From positions 1 through 23,914 of the forward strand of contig CAJTXH010000031.1 of NCBI GenBank assembly GCA_910580005.1: a stretch of DNA of 23,914 bases, read 5' to 3'. The position numbers and the translations under genes were made by a program. The DNA is from an uncultured Lachnospiraceae bacterium. GTDB taxonomy: Bacteria; Bacillota; Clostridia; Lachnospirales; Lachnospiraceae. Below, piece by piece: positions 1-6,663 of the stretch (positions are counted from its first letter, which is position 1; each line of letters starts with the position of its first letter). The notes below the pieces were generated by a model. That model did not search any database and was not told where the DNA came from. It was given only the letters and a program-made list of their open reading frames with translations.

Positions 1-125
1 GTGCTGAAAGCACTGCTAGTTACTATGAACAGCGTAGCTGTGAATAGTAACAATAGCTGGCTGTTATTTACAGCTGGTAGTTATTGCCCACATTTCTGAA
101 TATTCTGGAGATTCCAGGGAATAAT
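1..125. repeat. Hairpin-rich intergenic repeat fragment at left edge
   Basis: This non-coding stretch is packed with short inverted repeats. GTTACTAT (19-26) pairs with ATAGTAAC (44-51) around an inner ACAGC/GCTGT stem. GCTGT (60-64) pairs with ACAGC (70-74). A GAATATTC palindrome is followed by a CTGGA/TCCAG hairpin near 105-117. The 14-mer CTGTGAATAGTAAC at 38-51 occurs again in reverse complement at 23863-23876, next to repeat copy C, so this is probably another member or fragment of the same modular family. It may continue to the left of the window. No open reading frame of note is present. Confidence 0.5.
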
Positions 126-171
126 GTCCATATAAACAATTTTATTATTCATCAATTAAACCGTACTTACA

Positions 172-177
172 TATAAT
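172..177 (+). promoter_or_regulatory. Candidate -10 box for spoIIR
   Basis: TATAAT lies 23 bases before the spoIIR ATG, and a purine-rich ribosome binding site (AAAGAGGT, 187-194) lies between them. No convincing -35 is visible. In Bacillus subtilis spoIIR is read by the forespore factor sigma-F. I could not recognise a clear sigma-F type site here, so the class of promoter is open. Confidence 0.3.
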
Positions 178-199
178 GTGCGTAGAAAAGAGGTAACAT

Positions 200-880
200 A
201 TGAAACTATATTTAAAAAACTTGCCAAAAGCACCCAAAGTCCCATTTCTTATATTTATTTATGCATTATCTTTTTCAATGCTCCTTACTGGTATTAAATT
301 CTTTCACCCAGCCAGGACTGAAAGCCCTGTACAGATACAGGAGAATATTGCAGATAATATAATAAGGCTTCATGTAATTGCAAATAGTGACACAGAAAGT
401 GACCAGTCACTTAAACTGAAAGTGCGCGATGGCATAATAGGAGGTATTAAAGAAACAATAGCAGGGGCAGAAAATGCTAAATGTGCTGGAAAACTTCTGG
501 CAGCGCAGAAGGATAATATTAAAAATTCTGCCCTTGATATTATTTCTTTTAATGGATATAACTATCCCATAAATGTTTCCTTGGAAGAAAGGTATTTTCC
601 TGTGAAATCATATGGTGACCTTGTATTTCCAGCTGGAAATTATAAAGCATTATGTGTTGAAATAGGGAAAGCAAAGGGCAGAAACTGGTGGTGTGTCCTT
701 TTCCCGAGCCTTTGTTTTGTAGATGAAACTTATGCTGTTGTTCCTGACAGCTCAAAAGAGAAACTGAAGGAAACATTAAGCAGTGAAGAATATAAAAGTC
801 TTGAAAAGGATAAAGAAGAAAAAGGGTTTTTTACACATTTAGCAATATATGACTGGTTTTGCAAGAAAACAGGACAGTAA
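200..880 (+). CDS. spoIIR: Stage II sporulation protein R (SpoIIR)
   Basis: SpoIIR is made in the forespore and secreted into the intermembrane space. There it triggers the SpoIIGA protease to cleave pro-sigma-E in the mother cell. The 226-residue product has an N-terminal membrane or signal segment (about residues 14-33). It then shows the family's core: IRLHVIANSD with the following SDQSLKLKVRD block, the YFPVKSYGDLVFPAGNYKAL stretch and the NWWCVLFPSLCFVD motif. The length fits the family. The ATG at 200 has a good ribosome binding site 5 bases upstream. The gene stands alone between two structured intergenic repeats. Identification rests on recognised family motifs and implies that the host can sporulate. 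Confidence 0.93.
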   Translation: MKLYLKNLPKAPKVPFLIFIYALSFSMLLTGIKFFHPARTESPVQIQENIADNIIRLHVIANSDTESDQSLKLKVRDGIIGGIKETIAGAENAKCAGKLLAAQKDNIKNSALDIISFNGYNYPINVSLEERYFPVKSYGDLVFPAGNYKALCVEIGKAKGRNWWCVLFPSLCFVDETYAVVPDSSKEKLKETLSSEEYKSLEKDKEEKGFFTHLAIYDWFCKKTGQ

Positions 881-947
881 ATTTTTTGCTGGCAGTTAAA
901 TAAAACAACCAAAAGCTTTAAAAAATATAATCCCTATAATTATAATA

Positions 948-1137
948 TCCAGGACAAACTTATGAATGAATAAACTGTAAACATACCTTCCATGCATGAT
1001 GAAACCCCATGAATATAAGATAATTTCCCGTTATCCTGTGTTGGCCAGCGGAGCTAAAGTGCCCCTGTACAGAATATTCTGTCCCTGTCACATGAAACCG
1101 TCCGTTTACATAAACACAGGATAACTGGAAATTATTT
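948..1137. repeat. Dispersed structured repeat, copy A
   Basis: This fills most of the 335-base gap between spoIIR and prmA. Its left part (951-1044) matches copy B at 17522-17611, including 19 identical bases at 965-983. Its middle (1059-1082) matches copy C at 23841-23864 in 23 of 24 bases. It contains a near-perfect inverted repeat: 1020-1042 pairs with 1113-1135 in 22 of 23 positions around a 70-base loop. The loop holds a 14-base perfect palindrome, ACAGAATATTCTGT (1069-1082). No protein is encoded. The design resembles a non-autonomous palindromic element or a structured transcript. The remaining bases 881-947 show nothing recognisable. Confidence 0.65.
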
Positions 1138-1144
1138 TACAATA

Positions 1145-1153
1145 TGTTATACT
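1145..1153 (+). promoter_or_regulatory. Extended -10 promoter of prmA
   Basis: TGTTATACT is an extended -10 (TG-n-TATACT). A weak -35 candidate TGGAAA at 1126-1131 gives a 16-base spacer. That -35 would lie inside the right arm of repeat A, so the repeat may contribute part of the prmA promoter. The assignment is by eye. Confidence 0.45.
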
Positions 1154-1214
1154 GGTATCTGGCTGGATTTTTAACTAATATATTTTATATGTATTTAAAA
1201 CAAGGAGAATTACA

Positions 1215-2252
1215 ATGAAATGGATTAAGTACCAGATACACACTACAACTAAATATGCTAATATTATTGGGGATATTCTTTGTGGGATGGATATTAATGG
1301 CTATGAAATAACAGACCATGTGCCGCTTACAGAAAAAGAGGAAAAGCAGATGTATACAGATATTCCTGCTGATATGGGTTTTGATGATGGCACTTCCATA
1401 CTTACATTTTATACAGAAGCGCCTGGCAATAGTGATACTACATTTTTCAGCACAGGTTCTTCCCTGCGTGACAGCCGTATAGCGGAGGAAAGTATACTTG
1501 CCCCTGATGTAATTATTGGAAAAATCCAGTCACGCATTACTGGAATGCAGGAATACTTTCCTGTACCTGTTCCTGAAATTACTTATTCTATAGAAGATGA
1601 TTCAGAATGGAAAGATAAGTGGAAAGAGAATTTTAAACCATTCCGTATTGCTGATAATATTATAATTAAACCTACATGGGAAGAAATACCTGCTGATGCA
1701 GGAGAAGATGACATTATCCTTGAAATAGACCCTGGTTCTGCCTTTGGTACAGGAACGCATGAAACAACTAAGCTGTGCCTGCTTTCACTTAAAGATTACA
1801 TAACACCTGGAACTGAAATTCTTGATGCTGGATGCGGAAGCGGTATTCTTGCGATAAGTGCGCTTTTGTGTGGTGCAAAATCTGCTTTCTGCCTGGATAT
1901 TGACCCTGCGGCTGTTAATGCTGCTATTGAAAATGCAAAAATTAATAATATTAGCAGTGGCAAAATAAAGGTTTTTAAAGCAAATATACTTGAAGATGGT
2001 GATATTATAACTAAAAACCATAAAGGTCTTTTTGATATTGCTGTGGCTAATATACTTGCAGATGTAATTGTGCTTCTTGCCAGCCATATTGGAAGGTATA
2101 TAAAAGATAATGGTCTTTTTATATCTTCTGGCATACTTGCAGAAAAGGCTGGCGAAGTAGAAGAAGCACTATTAAAGAATGATTTCCAGATTGTTAGTAA
2201 AAATACACTTGGTGAATGGGTATCATTTATAGCGTTAAAACCAGGTAAATAA
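1215..2252 (+). CDS. prmA: Ribosomal protein L11 methyltransferase (PrmA)
   Basis: PrmA is a cytoplasmic SAM-dependent enzyme that methylates lysine and N-terminal amino groups of ribosomal protein L11. The 345-residue product has an N-terminal L11-recognition region, then DPGSAFGTGTHETT (around residue 173), the SAM-binding LDAGCGSGILAI loop and the catalytic-domain NILADVI motif, all typical of the family. It is somewhat longer than the usual 300-320 residues; the extra length seems to lie in the N-terminal half. AAGGAGA lies 6-7 bases before the ATG. The 3' end overlaps the convergent feoAB gene by 26 bases, so no separate terminator exists between them. In many Clostridia prmA sits near dnaJ or rsmE; here it is alone. 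Confidence 0.93.
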   Translation: MKWIKYQIHTTTKYANIIGDILCGMDINGYEITDHVPLTEKEEKQMYTDIPADMGFDDGTSILTFYTEAPGNSDTTFFSTGSSLRDSRIAEESILAPDVIIGKIQSRITGMQEYFPVPVPEITYSIEDDSEWKDKWKENFKPFRIADNIIIKPTWEEIPADAGEDDIILEIDPGSAFGTGTHETTKLCLLSLKDYITPGTEILDAGCGSGILAISALLCGAKSAFCLDIDPAAVNAAIENAKINNISSGKIKVFKANILEDGDIITKNHKGLFDIAVANILADVIVLLASHIGRYIKDNGLFISSGILAEKAGEVEEALLKNDFQIVSKNTLGEWVSFIALKPGK

Positions 2253-4566
2253 GCCATGCGGCAATCCATGCTATAATACACTGTCCTGCAACAACGGCAA
2301 TTGCCCATTTGCCGCCAAGTTCCCTTTTTATAGATGCAACAGCAGCAATGCAAGGCGTGTATAACAGGCAGAAGACAAGCAGTGATGCAGCGCCTGCTGT
2401 TGTAAGCATATTTAAAAGGTTTCCTGTAGAACCAGTTAAAACTGAAAGTATTGATACTATGCTTTCTTTTGCCATAAAGCCTGTAAGAAGTGCTGTAGAA
2501 ATCCTCCAGTCGCCAAAGCCAAGTGGTTTGAATACTGGCGCAATAAAACCTGCAAGAGATGCAAGCATACTGTTATGTGAGTCTTTTACAACATTTAGGC
2601 GTATGTCAAATGTCTGTAAGAACCAGATTGCAATAGTTGCTATAAAAATAACCGTAAATGCCCTTTGCAAAAAGTCTTTTGCCTTTTCCCATAAAAGCTG
2701 GCACACGTTTTTAGCGCCTGGCATGCGGTAATTAGGAAGTTCCATAACGAATGGGACAGCTTCTCCTTTAAATATGGTTCTTTTCATTATAAGTGCCATA
2801 AGGATACCAGCTAATATTCCAAAGAAGTACAGGCCAACCATAATAAGTGCGCTATGCCCTGGGAAAAATGCTGTTGTAAAAAATCCATAAACAGGCAGTT
2901 TAGCAGAACAGCTCATAAATGGAGTTAAGAGAATTGTCATCTTTCTGTCCCGCTCTGAGGATAATGTCCTGCTTGCCATAACACCTGGAACTGTACATCC
3001 AAATCCAATAAGCATAGGTACTATGCTCCTGCCTGATAATCCAATTTTTCTTAAAAGCTTGTCTAAAACAAATGCTACACGTGCCATATAGCCACTGTCC
3101 TCCAGTATTGAAAGAAAGAAGAACAGTGTTACAATAATTGGAAGAAACCCTAGTACGCTGCCAACACCATTAAAAATCCCGTCAATTATTAATGAATTTA
3201 GTACAGAATTGACATTGGCGGCTTTTAGTGCATGTGCTGTCCATTCTGAAAGCTGTGTGATTCCTATATTGAGTATATCTGAGAGCAGTACGCCAATTAC
3301 ATCAAATGTAAGCCAGAATACAATACCCATAATAAGTATAAACATAGGTATGGCTGTGTATTTTCCAGTAAGCACCTGGTCAATTTTACGGCTGCGGGCA
3401 TGTTCACGGCTTTCTTTTGGCTTTATTACTGCAGTGCTGCATATACGCTTAATAAATGAAAACCTCATATTGGCAATAGCAGCTGCTCTGTCCAGCCCGC
3501 ATTCTTCTTCCATCTGTAATATTATATGCTCTAACATTTCTTTTTCATTTTGCGCTAAATCCAGGCTGTCTAAAATAAGCCTGTCACCTTCTGCAAGTTT
3601 GCTGGCAGCAAAACGCACTGATATTCCTGCCGCTTTTGCATGGTCTTCAACCAGGTGCATAATTCCATGTATACATCTATGTACAGCACTGCTGCCATCG
3701 TCACCATTGCAGAAATCTATTTTCTTTGGACATTCCTGGTATTTAGCAACATGTATGGCATGGTCTGCCAGTTCATCTACCCCTTCATTTTTGGCGGCAG
3801 ATATTGGGATAACCGGAACCCCTAACATTTCTTCCATTTCATTAATTAATATAGAGCCTCCATTTTCCCTTACCTCATCCATCATATTAAGTGCAACAAC
3901 CATAGGTATTCCCAGTTCCAGAAGCTGCATTGTAAGATAAAGGTTTCTTTCAATATTTGATGCATCCACAATATTTATAATTCCAAGAGGATGGTCTTTT
4001 AATAAAAATTCCCTTGTAACAATTTCTTCATTGCTATATGGTGACATTGAATATATACCTGGCAAATCAGTAATAAGCGTATCTGGATGTCCTTTTATTA
4101 CACCACTTTTCCTGTCAACAGTTACACCTGGGAAATTGCCAACATGCTGGTTTGAGCCAGTAAGCCTGTTAAATAATGTTGTCTTTCCGCAATTCTGGTT
4201 TCCTGCAAGGGCAAACCCAAGTACCTGTCCTTTAGGAAGCGGGTGTTCATCTGCTTTCACATGGTATCTTCCGCCTTCGCCAAGCCCAGGGTGTGGCATG
4301 GTTTTATGTTTTTTAGGGATATTTTTTTCTACTTCTGCCTCACGTATATTATCTATCTCAATTTTATCTGCATCCGCAACCCTGAGTGTAAGTTCATATC
4401 CGTGTATTTTTAATTCCAGAGGGTCTCCCATAGGTGCAAATTTAACCATTGTAACTTCAGCTCCAGGAATAAGCCCCATATCAAGGAAATGCTGCCTTAA
4501 GGCCCCTTCTCCGCCAGTAGATATTATATCTGCTGTTTTGCCAATTTCCAGTTCTTTAAGTGTCAT
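2227..4566 (-). CDS. feoB: FeoA-FeoB fusion ferrous iron transporter
   Basis: This gene encodes a GTP-regulated Fe(II) importer in the cytoplasmic membrane. Residues 1-75 form a FeoA-type SH3-like domain (starting MTLKELEIGK, with LRQHFLDMGLIPGAEV), normally a separate small protein. After a linker comes the G domain: G1 GNQNCGKT (122-129), G2 region VGNFPGVTVD, G3 DLPG (167-170) and G4 NMMD (227-230). A helical domain and a polytopic membrane part with two Gate-like regions follow. The total of 779 residues fits FeoB plus FeoA. AAAGG lies about 9 bases before the ATG. A promoter lies upstream at 4634-4662. The G1 sequence with NC instead of the textbook NV is, to my knowledge, common in Clostridia. 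The tail overlaps prmA head-on by 26 bases. I saw no obvious Fur box. Confidence 0.95.
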   Translation of the reverse strand: MTLKELEIGKTADIISTGGEGALRQHFLDMGLIPGAEVTMVKFAPMGDPLELKIHGYELTLRVADADKIEIDNIREAEVEKNIPKKHKTMPHPGLGEGGRYHVKADEHPLPKGQVLGFALAGNQNCGKTTLFNRLTGSNQHVGNFPGVTVDRKSGVIKGHPDTLITDLPGIYSMSPYSNEEIVTREFLLKDHPLGIINIVDASNIERNLYLTMQLLELGIPMVVALNMMDEVRENGGSILINEMEEMLGVPVIPISAAKNEGVDELADHAIHVAKYQECPKKIDFCNGDDGSSAVHRCIHGIMHLVEDHAKAAGISVRFAASKLAEGDRLILDSLDLAQNEKEMLEHIILQMEEECGLDRAAAIANMRFSFIKRICSTAVIKPKESREHARSRKIDQVLTGKYTAIPMFILIMGIVFWLTFDVIGVLLSDILNIGITQLSEWTAHALKAANVNSVLNSLIIDGIFNGVGSVLGFLPIIVTLFFFLSILEDSGYMARVAFVLDKLLRKIGLSGRSIVPMLIGFGCTVPGVMASRTLSSERDRKMTILLTPFMSCSAKLPVYGFFTTAFFPGHSALIMVGLYFFGILAGILMALIMKRTIFKGEAVPFVMELPNYRMPGAKNVCQLLWEKAKDFLQRAFTVIFIATIAIWFLQTFDIRLNVVKDSHNSMLASLAGFIAPVFKPLGFGDWRISTALLTGFMAKESIVSILSVLTGSTGNLLNMLTTAGAASLLVFCLLYTPCIAAVASIKRELGGKWAIAVVAGQCIIAWIAAWLIYLVLTL

Positions 4567-4633
4567 GTTAATTTACCTTTCTGGATTAAAGTAATTTTAA
4601 ACAGTATGTGTAAATCCTAAATTACAGTAAGAT

Positions 4634-4662
4634 ATTATAACACAGAAAATAAACTATAACAA
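4634..4662 (-). promoter_or_regulatory. Promoter of feoAB
   Basis: Read on the minus strand, -35 TTGTTA (4657-4662), a 17-base spacer and -10 TATAAT (4634-4639) preceded by TGT form an extended -10 promoter. It lies 68 bases upstream of the feoAB start and directly abuts the long hairpin at 4668-4709. Confidence 0.6.
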
Positions 4663-4667
4663 CTATA

Positions 4668-4709
4668 CGGATGTAGATGGTTTCTGGTAAAAGAAACTGT
4701 CCACATCCG
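4668..4709 (-). terminator. Long hairpin between pepD and feoAB
   Basis: CGGATGT (4668-4674) and GTTTCT (4680-4685) pair with AGAAAC (4692-4697) and ACATCCG (4703-4709). The result is an 18-position stem with one mismatch and two G-T wobbles and a 6-base loop. It begins about 20 bases past the pepD stop codon, so termination of the minus-strand peptide operon is the simplest role. There is no strong T-run after it. Its 3' side adjoins the feoAB -35 box, so an operator role is also possible. Confidence 0.6.
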
Positions 4710-4729
4710 CATATAACTGTAATGTCTGT

Positions 4730-6223
4730 TTATTTTAAACGTTTAAGTATTTCAAGTGTGTATTCCCATGTCCTTTTCACGCTTTCTACATCCATAGATT
4801 CCTGTGGGGTATGGATATTTTTTATATCAGGGCCATATGATACACAATCAAGTCCTGGAAGTTTGCCAGCAAAAAGCCCACATTCAACGCCAGCATGTAT
4901 TGCCTGTATTACAGGCTTCTTTCCGTATTGTTCCTCAAATACTTCTGTCATCAGGTCACGCAGGGGTGAGTCTTTCTTATATTCCCATGCAGGATAATCA
5001 CCTTTTAAATATACTGTTCCGCCAAGTGCTTCTGCCAGGCACTTTATGCGGTCTGCCAGTTCTTCCTTTTCTGTGCTTATACTGCTTCTTAAAGAGTAGT
5101 TAAACCTTACACACATAGGATAATCCCTATGGCTTGTATGTTTTTCCAGGTCAAGTACAACTGTATCTAATTTACCAAGGTTAAGTGAAGTCTGTACAAG
5201 CCCTTCTATATCATGGCTCATGCGTTGTATTCCATTAGGAAGGTTTACAAGTGCAGTAATAACCCTGGATGTGGTTTTAGTATTAAATACCTCTTGATTT
5301 GAAGGTTTATTATCTGTTTCAACAACAATTTTTATACCAGAATCAGTAGAAGAATACTCATTAGAATAAATTTTATTTAACTCCTCTAAGTGTTTTTTAA
5401 CTTCTTCCATATCTGTATTCCCGCTAAAAATAATCCTGGAATATGTTTCCCTTGGGATTGCATTATCCTTAAGCCCTCCATATATTGTCATTATATTAAA
5501 CTGGAATTTTTGTGAGAGTGAGTAAAGGGTTCTTCCCATAAGTATATTTGAATTAGCACGCCCCTTATCTATTTCAACACCTGAGTGTCCACCTTTAAGC
5601 CCTTTTATCCATATCTGGGCACATATTCCAAATATCCCTTTCTTTTTTATTGGTATTTCTACAGTGGCAGTAGCACCGCCAGCACAGCTCACAAGCAGAT
5701 AGCCCTCCTCTTCAGAATCAATATTAAGCATAATACGTGATTTCAGAGTGGAAACATCAATAGCAGCAGCGCCTGTCATGCCGACTTCTTCATCAGTTGT
5801 AAATACTGCTTCAAGAGGCGGATGCGGTATACTGTCTGATTCAAGTATTGCAAGTGCATAGGCTATGGCAATGCCATCATCGCCGCCAAGTGTTGTGCCT
5901 TTTGCAGATATAATGCCATCTTTAAGCTGTAAATTGAGCCCATATTTTTCAAAATCAAACTTGTAGTATGTTTCTTTTTCACATACCATATCAAGATGGC
6001 CCTGTATCATTACAGCAGGGGAGTTTTCATAGCCTGGTGAGCCGTCTTTCCATATTATTACATTATTATAGTCATCTTTCTGGTATTTTAGACCGTGTTC
6101 CTTTGCAAATGAAACACAAAAATTGCTTATCTTGTCTGTATTGCCTGAACCATGGGGAATGCTGCATATTTTTTCAAAGTACCTGAATACAGCTTCTGGT
6201 TCTAAATTTGATAAAATACTCAT
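4730..6223 (-). CDS. pepD: Aminoacyl-histidine dipeptidase PepD (M20 family)
   Basis: This is a cytoplasmic di-zinc peptidase that hydrolyses dipeptides such as Xaa-His and others. The 497-residue product shows the M20/PepD metal-site pattern: GHLDMV (His76, Asp78), LGGDDGIA (Asp115 or Asp116), TTDEEVGMTGA (Glu145/Glu146), NIDSEEEG (Asp169) and the late IHAGVECG with a likely zinc His. The length matches full PepD proteins with a lid domain. AAGGAG lies 7 bases before the ATG. It is the last gene of a minus-strand operon after the OPT transporter and a PqqD-like protein. It would release amino acids from imported peptides. A hairpin at 4668-4709 follows. Confidence 0.93.
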   Translation of the reverse strand: MSILSNLEPEAVFRYFEKICSIPHGSGNTDKISNFCVSFAKEHGLKYQKDDYNNVIIWKDGSPGYENSPAVMIQGHLDMVCEKETYYKFDFEKYGLNLQLKDGIISAKGTTLGGDDGIAIAYALAILESDSIPHPPLEAVFTTDEEVGMTGAAAIDVSTLKSRIMLNIDSEEEGYLLVSCAGGATATVEIPIKKKGIFGICAQIWIKGLKGGHSGVEIDKGRANSNILMGRTLYSLSQKFQFNIMTIYGGLKDNAIPRETYSRIIFSGNTDMEEVKKHLEELNKIYSNEYSSTDSGIKIVVETDNKPSNQEVFNTKTTSRVITALVNLPNGIQRMSHDIEGLVQTSLNLGKLDTVVLDLEKHTSHRDYPMCVRFNYSLRSSISTEKEELADRIKCLAEALGGTVYLKGDYPAWEYKKDSPLRDLMTEVFEEQYGKKPVIQAIHAGVECGLFAGKLPGLDCVSYGPDIKNIHTPQESMDVESVKRTWEYTLEILKRLK

Positions 6224-6268
6224 TTTATTACTCCTTCTAATTATTTTAACCTTATTATTAATTCATCC

Positions 6269-6637
6269 CTACACCTTTTTACTTTTCATCTGGTATACAT
6301 ATTTATTAACCTGCAAAGTATGCATAAATGCAATAACGCGTTTAAGCATACTGTCTTTTTCACCTGGAAATGCATCTGACATAATATTTAGTATATCATA
6401 TACTGTATTTCTTCCATCAATTGATTTCCAAAGGAGAGAGCCATATTTGTCAAGGGAAATATGGCTTGTCTCTGGTTTATGGAAAAATTTCTGTGCTATT
6501 TTATGATGCAGCCCCTGGTTTATAACATGAATTATAACTAACCCTTCTTCATTTTCTGACCATTTATATGCAGGGTTCCGGAACATTATTGCATCCATAT
6601 AGTTCTGTTGTATTTTTTTTGTTTTCTTTTTTGCCAT
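6269..6637 (-). CDS. PqqD-family small protein
   Basis: The 122-residue soluble protein has a Lys-rich N-terminus. Its second half fits the PqqD fold, in particular ISLDKYGSLLWKSIDGRNTV followed by a helix-rich stretch and MLKRVIAFMHTLQVNKYV. PqqD domains are peptide-binding chaperone or recognition elements (RRE) that usually present a precursor peptide to a radical-SAM enzyme. No radical-SAM, precursor peptide or other RiPP gene is visible nearby. The gene lies 26 bases after the OPT transporter and 45 bases before pepD, on the same strand and surely co-transcribed. This suggests a role in handling or sensing imported peptides, which is inference. An AAAGG ribosome binding site lies about 9 bases before the ATG. 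Confidence 0.7.
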   Translation of the reverse strand: MAKKKTKKIQQNYMDAIMFRNPAYKWSENEEGLVIIHVINQGLHHKIAQKFFHKPETSHISLDKYGSLLWKSIDGRNTVYDILNIMSDAFPGEKDSMLKRVIAFMHTLQVNKYVYQMKSKKV

Positions 6638-6663
6638 TACAGGCTGCCTTTCTGTTATAAAGT

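Noticed and set aside
1069..1082. The palindrome as a LexA, Fur or CIRCE operator
   Set aside because: It does not match the known Gram-positive consensus for these regulators and recurs as part of a dispersed repeat.
1796..2353. A minus-strand frame across the end of prmA and feoAB
   Set aside because: It overlaps two confident genes, has odd Cys-rich low-similarity sequence and no ribosome binding site.
3209..3940. A 243-codon plus-strand open frame within feoAB
   Set aside because: It is antisense to the well-supported feoAB coding sequence, has no ribosome binding site or family features, and reflects codon bias.
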